This document shows, piece by piece, positions 16,595-25,597 of a stretch of 64,000 nucleotides of DNA. The notes under the pieces are model-generated. The model was not told where the DNA came from, made no database searches, and was given only the letters and a program-made list of their open reading frames with translations. The stretch is from positions 1 to 64,000 of the forward strand of contig CAVZBZ010000016.1 of NCBI GenBank assembly GCA_963773665.1, given 5' to 3'. The DNA comes from DATJLY01 sp963773665. Lineage in GTDB: Bacteria > Pseudomonadota > Alphaproteobacteria > ATCC43930 > CGMCC-115725. The stretch's first letter is position 1, and each line of letters starts with the position of its first letter. A program made the translations under genes and the position numbers.

Positions 16595-16610
16595 TGTGAG
16601 GCAATTCACA
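16595..16610. promoter_or_regulatory. Crp-type operator, proximal copy
   Basis: TGTGAGGCAATTCACA is a second perfect TGTGA-N6-TCACA palindrome, centred about 80 bp before the DUF1127 start. The Crp/Fnr regulator two genes downstream is the obvious candidate to bind it. Confidence 0.7.
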
Positions 16611-16681
16611 CCTGGGCGCGGCCGGGCGGCCCTAGCTTTGGGCCTGCGGGAGTCTTCCCCGCGCCTTTGGAGGGTCAGGCC

Positions 16682-16954
16682 ATGAGCTATTCGGCAGGAA
16701 GCGTCCTTCCGTTCGCCGTCAGGCGGCAGATCGTATCGTCCCGTCCCGGCTTCATCGCATCGCTTCGGCTTCTCGTCCTGGTTTGGCGCAAGCGCGCGCG
16801 CGACCGCGCCGAGCTCGCCCGCATGGATTACGCGCTGCTCCGCGACATCGGCGCCGATCGGGCGACGGTCGATCTCGAAGTCGCGCGCGCGTTCTGGCAG
16901 GCGCCGCTCGCGGCGTGGCGGCTCGCCGCCCGGGCGCGCAGCCGCGGGCGCTGA
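16682..16954 (+). CDS. DUF1127 domain protein
   Basis: 90 residues; ATG 16682 has GGAGG 8 bp upstream. The DUF1127 signature is complete near residues 42-63: RDRAELARMDYALLRDIGAD. These small Arg-rich proteins are common in alphaproteobacteria; some take part in RNA turnover or phosphate and stress responses, but the role of this one is unknown. It sits directly downstream of the twin Crp-type boxes and ahead of the Crp/Fnr gene, probably in one unit with it. Confidence 0.83.
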   Translation: MSYSAGSVLPFAVRRQIVSSRPGFIASLRLLVLVWRKRARDRAELARMDYALLRDIGADRATVDLEVARAFWQAPLAAWRLAARARSRGR

Positions 16955-17075
16955 AGCGGCCCGGCGGCGGCTGTTGATTCGGCGGGCGGAGGGGGTCATG
17001 CTTGTCGCGGGGAATGCAACCAGAGCGTCCGAAGCGGGCCAAAAATCCTGCCGGGCGTTCGGCGGGGCAGGGGTC

Positions 17076-17759
17076 ATGCCCGCGATTGTCGATCGGATCG
17101 CCGCGATGCGGCAGATTCTCGAGCGGCACAGCCTGTTCGGCTCTCTGACGCCGGGCGAGCTCGATCAGCTTTTGGCGCATGCGCGGCTGCAGGCTTACCG
17201 GCCGCGCCAGGAAATCTTTCACAAGGGCGCGCCGGGGCTCGGCCTGCTTGCCGTCCTGAAGGGCAAGGTTCGGATCAGCTCGATCGGGCCCGACGGCAAT
17301 CAGGTCATGCTCAACATCATCGACGAGGGCGACGTGTTCGGCGAGATCGCGCTCTTGGACGGCAAGGAGCGCACGGCCGACGCCGTGGCGATGACGGAGT
17401 GCGAGCTTCTGGCGATCGACCGGCGCGATTTCGTGCCGTTCGTGCGCGCCAATCCGGAAGTTGCGCTGCGGCTTCTGAGCATGCTGTGCGAGCGCTTGCG
17501 GCGCACGACCGAGCAGGTCGAGGACATGATCTTCCTCGACGCGCCGCAGCGCCTCGCCAAGAAGCTGCTGCAACTGGCCGACAGCGGCGCGACGACGATC
17601 ACCCTGTCGCAGCGCGAGCTCGGCAGCATGATCGGCCTGTCGCGCGAGAGCATCAACAAGCAGCTCGCCCACTGGCAGCAGGACGGCGTCATCAGGCTCG
17701 AGCAGGGCGCGATCATGCTGCTCGATCTCGCGGCGCTCCGCGCCGAGGCCGGGGTCTGA
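17076..17759 (+). CDS. Crp/Fnr family transcription regulator
   Basis: 227 residues from ATG 17076 (GGCAGGGG upstream). An ATG at 16998 with GGAGGGGG would add 26 poorly conserved residues. The cyclic-nucleotide fold has GDVFGEIALLDGKERTADAV (85-104), including the Glu and Arg-Thr pair that bind cAMP in Crp. No cysteine cluster for an Fnr iron-sulfur centre is present. The C-terminal winged helix has a recognition helix at about 188-198 (LSRESINKQLA), keeping the Arg-Glu pair with which Crp reads TGTGA half-sites. That fits the two perfect boxes upstream and suggests autoregulation plus control of the DUF1127 gene. Confidence 0.88.
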   Translation: MPAIVDRIAAMRQILERHSLFGSLTPGELDQLLAHARLQAYRPRQEIFHKGAPGLGLLAVLKGKVRISSIGPDGNQVMLNIIDEGDVFGEIALLDGKERTADAVAMTECELLAIDRRDFVPFVRANPEVALRLLSMLCERLRRTTEQVEDMIFLDAPQRLAKKLLQLADSGATTITLSQRELGSMIGLSRESINKQLAHWQQDGVIRLEQGAIMLLDLAALRAEAGV

Positions 17760-17857
17760 GACAAGGGCGCCTATCGGCCATGCGCGATTGACGCTTTGAC
17801 ATCGCCCCCGTCCGGGCTACCAAGGCCGGTCGTTGCCAGCGAGCGCCCGAGCCAGAA

Positions 17858-19363
17858 TTGTCCGAGCGAGCCCCCAGCGAAACCGATTCACTGCGCGACG
17901 GCATCGCCGCACCGCGCCCGTCGAGCCGGTCGCTCGTCACCGCGGCGGCGGTTGCGGTGATCCTGATCTCGGCGATCGAAGGCACGATCGTCGCCACCGT
18001 GATGCCGCAGATCGTGGGCCAGCTCGGCCGCTTCGATCTGTTCAGCTGGGTCTTCACGGCGTACCTGCTGACGCAGGCGGTCACCATTCCGATCTACGGG
18101 CGGCTGGCCGACATCTATGGCCGCAAGCGCATGCTGCTGATCTCGGTCGGGCTTTTTCTGTTGGGCTCGGTCATGTGCGGTTTCGCCGGCGGCATGGTGT
18201 CGCTCATCGTCTTCCGCGTGGTGCAGGGGACGGGCGCGGGCGGGCTCGTGCCGCTGGCGCAGACGGTGGTGGGCGATCTCTACACGCCCGTGGAGCGCGC
18301 GCGGCTCCAGGGCTATCTCTCGAGCGTGTGGGCGATCGGCTCGATCGTCGGGCCGCTCTTGGGCGCCTTCCTCGTCGCGCACACGATCTGGCCGATGGTG
18401 TTCTGGGTCAACATCCCGATAGGCGCGATCGCGGCCGGGATGCTGATCTTGTGGCTGCACGAGGGATTGAAGAAGCGCCAGCACCGCATCGACTATGCGG
18501 GCGCGCTGCTCATGGTGTCGGGGAGCGGCCTTTTGATGTTTGCGGTGGTGCAGGCGCCGCATCTCGGCGCTGCCCTCTTCGCGGCGCTGGTTCTGGGCGC
18601 GGTGGTATTGCTCACGCTGCTCGTCGTCTATGAGAAGCGCGCGCCCGAGCCGATGATCCCGATCGAGCTGCTGCAGAACCGGATCGTCGCCGCCGGCGCG
18701 CTCGGCTGCTTTGCGCTGGGCGCCATCATGATGGGCGCGACCGCGTTCCTGTCGCTCTATATCCAGGGCGTGATGGGGCGGAGCGCAGTGGTGGCAGGAT
18801 TGCTGCTGATGACGCCGTCGCTGACCTGGCCGATCGGCAGCTCGACCGGCGGCTGGATCATGCTGCGGACGTCCTATCGCGCGACGACGCTCATCGGCAC
18901 GCTGCCGCTTCTCATGGGCTGCGCGCTGATGGTCGCGCTCGTGCCCACGAGCGGCGCGTTCGTCGCGGCCTTCGGCGTCGCCTTCATCGGCATCGGCATG
19001 GGCCTCACCAACAACACGTTCACCGTCGCGATCCAGGGCAGCGTCGATTGGGGCCAGCGCGGCGTCGCCACCTCGACCGTGTCGTTCATGCGCCAGGTCG
19101 GGCAATCGATCGGCGCGGCGGTGTTTGGCGGCACCGTGAACGCGCAGCTCGCGGGCGCCGGCGCGGGCGCCGACATCGTCGACCGCATCATGGACCCGAC
19201 GCTCCGCCACACCATCTCGGCTGCTGCGATCGCGCCCCTGACGCAGGCGATCGCCGCGGGCCTGCACCATGTCTATCTCATCACCGCGGTGCTGGCACTG
19301 CTCGTGCTCGGCACAGCGCTGATGCTGCCGAAGGGATTGAGCCCGCACCGCCACGGGGCCTAA
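17858..19363 (+). CDS. MFS drug efflux transporter, DHA2 (EmrB/QacA) type
   Basis: 501 residues with about 14 membrane spans, the DHA2 layout. Motifs seen: AIEGTIVATVMPQI in TM1 (motif D1 position), GRLADIYGRKRMLL in the first cytoplasmic loop (motif A) and VQGTGAGGLVPLAQTVVGDL. The start is TTG 17858; no better start is evident. It would export drugs or organic compounds by proton antiport. No membrane-fusion partner or TetR regulator lies beside it, so its substrate is unknown. Confidence 0.88.
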   Translation: MSERAPSETDSLRDGIAAPRPSSRSLVTAAAVAVILISAIEGTIVATVMPQIVGQLGRFDLFSWVFTAYLLTQAVTIPIYGRLADIYGRKRMLLISVGLFLLGSVMCGFAGGMVSLIVFRVVQGTGAGGLVPLAQTVVGDLYTPVERARLQGYLSSVWAIGSIVGPLLGAFLVAHTIWPMVFWVNIPIGAIAAGMLILWLHEGLKKRQHRIDYAGALLMVSGSGLLMFAVVQAPHLGAALFAALVLGAVVLLTLLVVYEKRAPEPMIPIELLQNRIVAAGALGCFALGAIMMGATAFLSLYIQGVMGRSAVVAGLLLMTPSLTWPIGSSTGGWIMLRTSYRATTLIGTLPLLMGCALMVALVPTSGAFVAAFGVAFIGIGMGLTNNTFTVAIQGSVDWGQRGVATSTVSFMRQVGQSIGAAVFGGTVNAQLAGAGAGADIVDRIMDPTLRHTISAAAIAPLTQAIAAGLHHVYLITAVLALLVLGTALMLPKGLSPHRHGA

Positions 19364-19391
19364 CATCGCGGGACAGAAGGGGAGGTGCCGC

Positions 19392-20369
19392 ATGAAGGCA
19401 GTCGTGCTCGGCGACAAGGGGCTCGAGATCCGCGACATTCCGCAGCCGAAGCCCAAAGAGGGCGAGATTCTGGTCCGCGTCCGCGCCGCGGGATTGAACC
19501 GCGCCGAGGTGCTGATGGCGCAGGGCTACCATCACGGCAACCAGGGCGGACCGGGCACCGTCGTCGGGCTCGAATTCTCCGGCGAGGTGGTGGAAGCGGG
19601 CGCGAGCGTAAAAGATTTCAAGCCCGGACAGCGCGTCATGTGCAGCGGCAATGGCGGCTATGCCGAATTCGCCGTGGCCGATGCCGGGCGCTGCTCGCTC
19701 ATCCCGGCCAACAACATGAATTTCGAGCAGGCGGCCACCTTGCCGATCGGGCTGCAGACCATGCACGACGCGATCATGACGCAAGGGCGCATGAAGAAGG
19801 ACGACACCGTCCTCATCCAGGCCGCAAGCGCCGGCGTCGGCATCATCGGCATGCAGATCGCGCGGCTTTTGGGCGCGCGGCTCGTCATGGGCACCTCGAC
19901 CAAGGCGGAGAAGCGCGCGAGGCTCAAGGAATTCGGCTGCGACCTGGCGCTCGATCCCAAGGACCCGCGCTGGCCCGACCAGGTGCTCGAGGCCACCGGC
20001 GGCAAGGGCGTCGATGTCATCGTCGATCTGGTCTCATCGGGCGTCATGAACGAGAACATGAAGGCGACGCGCATTTTGGGCCGCATCGTCAATATCGGCC
20101 GGCTCGGCGGCTTCAAGGGCGAGTTCGATTTCGACCTGCATGCGCTCCGCCGCATCGATTACATCGGCGCCACGTTCCGCACGCGCTCGCCCTCCGAGGT
20201 GCACGAGATCGTGCGCCGCATGCGCGCCGATCTGTGGCCGCTCGTCGAGGCTGGCAGGATCAGCGTGCCGATCGACCGCACCTTCCCGCTCGAGGAAGCG
20301 GCGGCGGCGCAGGCGCACATGCGCGCCAACGCGCATTTCGGCAAGATCGTCCTCACCGTCGGACGCTAG
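19392..20369 (+). CDS. Quinone oxidoreductase-like zinc-free alcohol dehydrogenase (MDR family)
   Basis: 325 residues from ATG 19392 with GGGGAGG upstream. The GroES-like N-terminal domain (VRVRAAGLNRAEVLMAQGYH, GLEFSGEVVEAG) is followed by a Rossmann domain with the NADPH loop in VLIQAASAGVGIIGMQIARL. The zinc ligands of classical alcohol dehydrogenases are missing, as in QOR and PIG3-type enzymes. It probably reduces quinones or enones with NADPH. It begins a three-gene run with the deacetylase (10 bp later) and the CMD-family gene. Confidence 0.88.
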   Translation: MKAVVLGDKGLEIRDIPQPKPKEGEILVRVRAAGLNRAEVLMAQGYHHGNQGGPGTVVGLEFSGEVVEAGASVKDFKPGQRVMCSGNGGYAEFAVADAGRCSLIPANNMNFEQAATLPIGLQTMHDAIMTQGRMKKDDTVLIQAASAGVGIIGMQIARLLGARLVMGTSTKAEKRARLKEFGCDLALDPKDPRWPDQVLEATGGKGVDVIVDLVSSGVMNENMKATRILGRIVNIGRLGGFKGEFDFDLHALRRIDYIGATFRTRSPSEVHEIVRRMRADLWPLVEAGRISVPIDRTFPLEEAAAAQAHMRANAHFGKIVLTVGR

Positions 20370-20378
20370 GAGGGAGAG

Positions 20379-21269
20379 ATGGCGGGACCGGAGGCCGTGC
20401 CGAAGGAGCATGGGCGCTTCGACTATTCGGCGATCGTCGACCGGAAACCGCTGCGCTGGCCCGACGGTGCGCGCGTCGCGGTCTGGGTCATCCCCAACAT
20501 CGAGCATTTTCTGTTCGACCGGCCGGGGACGAGTACCTCGGGCGCCGCGCCAAACCTCAATCCCGACGTGCTCAACTATTCGTGGCGCGATTACGGGCTG
20601 CGCGTCGGCATCTGGCGGCTCATGGAGATCATGGAGCGGCACGGCGTGCGCGGCACGGTCGCGCTCAATTCCGATGTGTGCGAGAAATATCCGCGCGTGA
20701 TCGAGGCCGGGAACGCGCTCAACTGGGAGTTTATGGGCCACGGCACGACCAACTCGATCCTGCTCAACGCGCAGGATGAGGACGAGGAGCGCGCGCTCGT
20801 GAGCCAATCGGTCGAGACCATCGCCAAGGCGACGGGACGGCGGCCCAAGGGATGGCTCAGCCCCGGCCTCACCGAGACGGTGCGCACGCTCGATCTCCTC
20901 GCCGCGAACGGCATCGAATATGTCGGCAACTGGGTCAATGACGAGCAGCCCTATCCGATGCGGGTCAAGAGCGGCACGATGCTGTCGCTGCCCTACACGA
21001 TCGAGCTGAACGACATCCCGAATTTTTTGGCGCGCAACCGCACCGGCGAGGAATTCGCGCGGCAGATCTGCGATCAGTTCGACGTGCTCTACGAGGATGG
21101 CGCCAAGACCGGCCGGGTCATGGCGATCGCGCTGCACCCGTTTCTCATCGGCCATCCGCACCGCGCCAAACATTTCGCAACGGCGCTCGAGCACATCGTG
21201 CGCCATCGCGAGGTGTGGCTTGCGACGGGCGGCGAGATCGCCGACTGGTACAGGCGGAATTATCTCTAG
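20379..21269 (+). CDS. Polysaccharide deacetylase family protein (PuuE/allantoinase-like)
   Basis: 296 residues; ATG 20379 has AGGAGGGAG just upstream. NodB-fold features: VRGTVALNSDVCEKYPRVIE (strand and metal site region), WEFMGHGTTNS (the His-containing metal motif), PKGWLSPGLTET and VMAIALHPFLIGHPHR (C-terminal catalytic His). The length and the GHGTTNS motif fit the subgroup with PuuE-type allantoinases and cyclic amidohydrolases rather than chitin deacetylases, and there is no signal peptide. It probably hydrolyses a small amide or cyclic substrate in the cytosol. Confidence 0.83.
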   Translation: MAGPEAVPKEHGRFDYSAIVDRKPLRWPDGARVAVWVIPNIEHFLFDRPGTSTSGAAPNLNPDVLNYSWRDYGLRVGIWRLMEIMERHGVRGTVALNSDVCEKYPRVIEAGNALNWEFMGHGTTNSILLNAQDEDEERALVSQSVETIAKATGRRPKGWLSPGLTETVRTLDLLAANGIEYVGNWVNDEQPYPMRVKSGTMLSLPYTIELNDIPNFLARNRTGEEFARQICDQFDVLYEDGAKTGRVMAIALHPFLIGHPHRAKHFATALEHIVRHREVWLATGGEIADWYRRNYL

Positions 21270-21280
21270 GGAGAAGAACG

Positions 21281-21808
21281 ATGGCGCGGGTGGGTTATGT
21301 CGATGTCGGCGTCAAGGATGCGCTCAACATTCGCCGGGCGCTCGCCAACAGCACGGGCGCCGGGGCCGCGCACACGGCGCTCGCCATGGCGATCCGCAAC
21401 AAGTGCCGGCTCGATCCGCGCTTGCGCGAGATGGCGATTTTACAGGTGGGATACTCGACGCGCTGCGTCTATGAGTACGCGCACCATCTCGAGATCGCGC
21501 GCGAATTCGGCGTCACCGACGACGACATCCGCGCGCTTGCCGACGATACCGCCGGCAAGCCCACGAAGCTCGACCCGCTCACCAAGGCGGTGCTCAAGGC
21601 GGCGCGCGAAATGACGAAGGATTGCGGCATTTCCGACGAGACCTTCGCCGCGCTGAAGCAGCAGCAGCTCGACGACGAGCGCATCGTCGATCTCGTGATC
21701 GCGGTCGGCATCTACAATTCGACGGTGCGGGTGCTCGAGAGCCTCAAAGTGGATCTGGAGCCCGAATATCGCCGCTATCTCGAGGCCCATCCCCTGCTGC
21801 CGCGGTGA
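21281..21808 (+). CDS. Carboxymuconolactone decarboxylase family protein
   Basis: 175 residues from ATG 21281 (AGGGAG upstream), 11 bp after the deacetylase. The CMD fold shows LREMAILQVGYSTRCVYEYAHHLEIAREFGV, with the Tyr-Glu and His of the family but only one Cys, so it is not an AhpD-type CxxC peroxidase. Its role is probably hydrolase- or decarboxylase-like in the same pathway as the two upstream genes. Its last 65 bp overlap the convergent O-antigen ligase gene, tail to tail. Confidence 0.8.
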   Translation: MARVGYVDVGVKDALNIRRALANSTGAGAAHTALAMAIRNKCRLDPRLREMAILQVGYSTRCVYEYAHHLEIAREFGVTDDDIRALADDTAGKPTKLDPLTKAVLKAAREMTKDCGISDETFAALKQQQLDDERIVDLVIAVGIYNSTVRVLESLKVDLEPEYRRYLEAHPLLPR

Positions 21809-23006
21809 AGAGCGCGGCCGTCAGGAACAAGGTCGAAAGCCACCACGCCTGCCAGATGCCGTAGGCGATGAAGGCGATGACGAGCGCAGCGGCGGCAAAT
21901 GCCAGCGCGCCGGCGCGCGCGGCTTGCGACAGGTGCGCCGCGAAGCCCACGCGCCACAGACCCCACAGCACGAGCGCGAGCGCGACGAGCGTGCCCGGGA
22001 TCCCGAGCTCCACCTCCCATTGCAGCGCCGCGTTATGCGGATGGAGCGGCAGCGCCGTAGCATCCTTCGGCAGATCGTCGTTGGGGAAGAGATCGGCGAA
22101 ATGTTCATCGCCGCCCGGGATCGCGCGGCTCGCATCCATGCCCCAGCCGAGGAGCGGCCGCTCGCCGATGCGGTCCGACGCGAAGCGCCAGATCAGCAGC
22201 CGGTGCAGCCCCGACCACTTGATCTCGGGCGCGGCATGGTAGAGCGCGATCGTCTCGCGGTACGGCGGAACCGCGAACGGCGCCGCGACGGCGAACAGCA
22301 CCACCGCCGCGCCGAGCGCGGTGGCGCAGGCGCGCGGCGCGTACCACGCGAGCGCAAAAACCGTGAACCCGGCCAGCACGGCCAAGAGCGCGGCGGTGCT
22401 GAGCAGGAGATAGACGGTCGCGGCCACGCCCAGCGCGAAGCCTGCTGCCGCATAGACGCGCCGCCCCGCGCACGCCACCAGCGCCGGCCACAGCGCAAGC
22501 ACAAGCGTCGTCGAGCCGCGGTCGAGGCGCTCCATCCGCACGGCGCGCCGCAGCATCGCCTCGGTCAGCGCCGCGCCGGTCAATGCCTCGTGCAGCCCGA
22601 ACAGGATCGCGAGCGCAAGCCCGGCCGCGGCGCACGCCGCAATGAGGCGGCGCTCGCGCGGCACAAGGTCCGCTGCCGCCGCGAGCAGCACCAGTCCGCC
22701 CGCGAAAATGAGCAGAAGGCGGAGCCCTTCGAGGAAACTGTGCAGCGGCACGATCGACCATGAAGCCGACAGCGTGGCCCAGGCGCCGAGTGCGGCGGCG
22801 AGCGCGGCGAGCGGCGCAAGCGGGCGCGCGCCGCGCAGCAATGCCGGCCCGTCGAGCGCGAGGATCGCCACCGCCGCAATCGTGAAGAGGGGTGCTATCC
22901 CGAGCGGCGCGACCAATCCCGTCGCCGGCACGATCGCGGCGCAGGCGGCAAGAACGACGGCGCGGCGCGACGGCGCGCCCCGGTGCCCGGGCGATTCCTC
23001 CGTCAT
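21744..23006 (-). CDS. O-antigen ligase/polymerase family membrane protein (Wzy_C)
   Basis: 420 residues from ATG 23006, overlapping the stop of the SRAP gene by ATGA. About 10-12 membrane spans. The periplasmic Wzy_C region includes LLIWRFASDRIGERPLLGWGMDASR and LPLHPHNAALQWEVELGIPG, whose Arg, Gly-His and Asn-Ala-Gln-Glu pattern marks O-antigen ligases and polymerases. It would join or polymerise surface polysaccharide. It belongs with the glycan genes to its right; its 3' end overlaps the CMD gene on the other strand by 65 bp. Confidence 0.83.
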   Translation of the reverse strand: MTEESPGHRGAPSRRAVVLAACAAIVPATGLVAPLGIAPLFTIAAVAILALDGPALLRGARPLAPLAALAAALGAWATLSASWSIVPLHSFLEGLRLLLIFAGGLVLLAAAADLVPRERRLIAACAAAGLALAILFGLHEALTGAALTEAMLRRAVRMERLDRGSTTLVLALWPALVACAGRRVYAAAGFALGVAATVYLLLSTAALLAVLAGFTVFALAWYAPRACATALGAAVVLFAVAAPFAVPPYRETIALYHAAPEIKWSGLHRLLIWRFASDRIGERPLLGWGMDASRAIPGGDEHFADLFPNDDLPKDATALPLHPHNAALQWEVELGIPGTLVALALVLWGLWRVGFAAHLSQAARAGALAFAAAALVIAFIAYGIWQAWWLSTLFLTAALFTAAAGDGPRDSGDIRAPDPL

Positions 23007-23680
23007 TCCGGTACGAGCAGCGCCTCGTCGTCGTTGCGCACGTTGTTGACGCGCTGGCTGACGCGGTATGCCTTCATGCGCTCGGCCGGGAATGGCTTGA
23101 ACAGTTTCTGCAGGTCCTGGCGTTTGGCGCTTTCCTCGCCGAGCCACTTCGCCCAGTCGGACCGGTCGAGGATCACCGGCATGCGGTCGTGGAGCTGTGC
23201 CAGCGCCTCGTTCGGCTCGCCGGTGAGGATGGTGCAGCTGCGCACGATCTCCTGCGAGCCTGGATCGCGCCAGCGCTCCCACAATCCGGCAAACGCGAAG
23301 ACCCTGTCGCCCGGGGCCGGCACGATGGCATAAGGCTCCTTGCCCGAGGCGGTCTTCTTCCACTCGTAGAATCCGTCGGCCGGGACGATGCAGCGGCGCT
23401 TGGCGAAGGCGTCGCGAAAGGCGGGCAGCTCGGCCACCGTCTCGCAGCGCGCGTTGAACATCTTGTTGCCGATCGAGCGGTCCTTCGCCCACAGCGGAAT
23501 GAGGCCCCAGCGCATGATGTCGAGGTGGCGCTTGCCGTCGTCGGGATTGAAGCGGACCGTGAGCACGCCCTCGGTCGGCGCGAGATTGTAGCGCGGCGGG
23601 AAATTCGGGAGCGCGTTCGCCGTGCCGAAGATGCGCGCGGTCTCCGCGGCCGGCGTGCGATTGAGAAAGCGTCCGCACAT
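23003..23680 (-). CDS. SRAP domain protein (YedK/HMCES family)
   Basis: 225 residues. MCGRF places the catalytic Cys2 directly after Met, where it forms a thiazolidine DNA-protein crosslink with abasic sites in single-stranded DNA. Further family motifs are RYNLAPTE, MRWGLIPLWAKD, NARCETVAELPAFRDAF, CIVPADGFYEWKK (active-site Glu) and HDRMPVIL (active-site His). The protein protects abasic sites during replication. It is translationally coupled to the downstream O-antigen ligase, a functionally unrelated pairing. Confidence 0.95.
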   Translation of the reverse strand: MCGRFLNRTPAAETARIFGTANALPNFPPRYNLAPTEGVLTVRFNPDDGKRHLDIMRWGLIPLWAKDRSIGNKMFNARCETVAELPAFRDAFAKRRCIVPADGFYEWKKTASGKEPYAIVPAPGDRVFAFAGLWERWRDPGSQEIVRSCTILTGEPNEALAQLHDRMPVILDRSDWAKWLGEESAKRQDLQKLFKPFPAERMKAYRVSQRVNNVRNDDEALLVPE

Positions 23681-23689
23681 GGCGCCATG

Positions 23690-25591
23690 CTAGGGGGCGG
23701 CGCCCTGCTTAGACAATGGCGTTGCTTGCCGGTCGAGCCAGTCCTCGAGCACGAGGACGGGCCACAGCGCGCGCGCCCAGTTGCGCGCGCCCGTGCGGTG
23801 CGCGCTCCAGCGCGCCTGGACGATGCGCGGCGCGACGAAGCCGTGCCGCTCGAGCCGCGCCGCGCTCAGGCGGTCGTCGGCCCAGTCGCGCAAGCCTTCG
23901 CCGAGCCAGCGCGCGAGCGGCGGCTCGAAGCCGCGCTTCGGCCGGTCCACCAGATCGCGCGGTACGCGCGCGTAAAGCGCCGCGCGGGGCAAGCGCTTGC
24001 CGGCGACGAAATCGGGCGGCAGCGACCAGGCGAACTCGGCGATGCGATGATCGAGAAAGGGCGCCCTCACTTCGAGCGCGAACGCCATGCTGGCGCGGTC
24101 GACCTTGACGAGAAGATCGTCCGGCAGATAGGTCATCGCGTCGCGCAGCATGAATTTCTGGCCGAGCGATGGCGGCCCTTCCGCAAGCGGCGCGTCCATG
24201 AGCGATGAGGCCGAGCCAAGCGACGGCGCCAACCCATCGCCCGGCCGCCACACCGCGAGATGGTCGCGGTAGAGCGATTCCGGCGTCGCGTGCGCCGCGT
24301 TTTCGAAAAGGCGCCTCAGCCGCCGCAGCGGGCGTAGCTCCCATCCCGCGAGCGCGCGGGCGGCGAGGCCGGCGGCGGCGCGCACCGCTGCCGGGCGCCG
24401 TTCGAGCCGGCGCCATTCCCTGGCGGCGCGCGCGTACCGGTCATAGCCGCCGAAAAGCTCGTCGCCGCCGTCGCCCGAAAGCGCCACTGTCACATGGGCG
24501 CGCGTCAGCCGGCACAGGATGAGGGTCGGAATTGCTGACGGGTCGGCGAACGGCTCGTCATAGGATGCCGCGACGTGCGGCAGGATGTCGAGACATTCGC
24601 GCTCGCTCACCTCGAGCGTCGTGTGATCGAGGCCAAGGTGGCGCGCGACGGAGGCTGCATAGGGCGCTTCATCGAAGCCGCCGTCGGGGAATCCGACGCA
24701 AAAGCTCCGGCTGCCGCGCCGCGCCCTTTGCATCGCCGCCACCACGGACGAGCTGTCGATGCCGCCCGACAAAAACGCGCCGAGCGGCACGTCCGCTTCC
24801 ATCCGGGCTGATACCGCATCGTCGAGCAGCGCCTGATAGCGCTCGGCCGCTTCGTCGAACGAGCCCGTGAAGGGCGCGGCGGCGGATGCGGCGGCGCGTT
24901 CGGGCGCGGACCAGTAGGGCGCGCTGTCGAGCCGCCGGCTTGCCGCCGACAGCTCGGCCCAGTGGCCCGGCAACAATTTCCGCACGCCCGCGAAGGCGCT
25001 CGCGGGCGCGGGAACGAAGCCATAACGCAGAAACGCGCCAATGGCCGCGCGATCCAACTCGCCGCTCCAGGCGGGATGGGCCGGCATGGCCGCGAGTTCG
25101 GACGCGAACAGCAAAACGTCGCCGATCCAGCCGTAATAAAGCGGCTTCTCGCCGAACCGGTCGCGCGCAAGGAGCAAACGCCGCTCGCGCCGGTCCCACA
25201 CGGATATCGCGAACATGCCGTTCGCGCGCTCGAGCGTTTCGGCAAAATCCCAGCGTGCGATGCCCTCGATCAGCGCCTCGCTGTCGCTGTGGCCGCGCCA
25301 GCTCGTTCCCGCAAGTTCCCGGCGCAGCTCGCGATGATTGTAGATCTCGCCGTTGAACAGCAGCACATGGCGCCCGTCCGCCGACAGCATCGGCTGGTGC
25401 CCGGCGGGCGAAAGGTCGAGGATCGAGAGCCGCCGGAACCCCAAGGCTATTCCGGCTGCGGGATCGCACCATGCGCCGGAATCGTCCGGGCCGCGATGGG
25501 CGAGACGGTCCGCCATCGCGCGTGCGATCGCCTCGTACTGCGATGGATCGATGCGATGGTCGGGATCGAAGAAACCGGCGATGCCGCACAT
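23690..25591 (-). CDS. asnB: Asparagine synthase (glutamine-hydrolysing)
   Basis: 633 residues. The N-terminal class II glutaminase has catalytic Cys2 (MCGIAGFFDPDH) and the LFNGEIYNHRELR motif. The C-terminal synthase domain has the PP-loop GAFLSGGIDSSSVVAAM, then SYDEPFADPSAIPT and ALSGDGGDELFGGYDRY. It transfers glutamine nitrogen to aspartate with ATP, or to a sugar acid in some polysaccharide clusters. It is 7 bp from the upstream GT2 gene and 9 bp before the SRAP gene, within the surface-glycan operon, so amidation of a glycan component is as likely as bulk asparagine supply. Confidence 0.93.
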   Translation of the reverse strand: MCGIAGFFDPDHRIDPSQYEAIARAMADRLAHRGPDDSGAWCDPAAGIALGFRRLSILDLSPAGHQPMLSADGRHVLLFNGEIYNHRELRRELAGTSWRGHSDSEALIEGIARWDFAETLERANGMFAISVWDRRERRLLLARDRFGEKPLYYGWIGDVLLFASELAAMPAHPAWSGELDRAAIGAFLRYGFVPAPASAFAGVRKLLPGHWAELSAASRRLDSAPYWSAPERAAASAAAPFTGSFDEAAERYQALLDDAVSARMEADVPLGAFLSGGIDSSSVVAAMQRARRGSRSFCVGFPDGGFDEAPYAASVARHLGLDHTTLEVSERECLDILPHVAASYDEPFADPSAIPTLILCRLTRAHVTVALSGDGGDELFGGYDRYARAAREWRRLERRPAAVRAAAGLAARALAGWELRPLRRLRRLFENAAHATPESLYRDHLAVWRPGDGLAPSLGSASSLMDAPLAEGPPSLGQKFMLRDAMTYLPDDLLVKVDRASMAFALEVRAPFLDHRIAEFAWSLPPDFVAGKRLPRAALYARVPRDLVDRPKRGFEPPLARWLGEGLRDWADDRLSAARLERHGFVAPRIVQARWSAHRTGARNWARALWPVLVLEDWLDRQATPLSKQGAAP

Positions 25592-25597
25592 GCGGCG

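Noticed and set aside
17888..19456. A long minus-strand frame antisense to the efflux transporter.
   Set aside because: His/Arg/Asp-rich low-complexity translation, no family features, and the opposite strand encodes a clear 14-span transporter.
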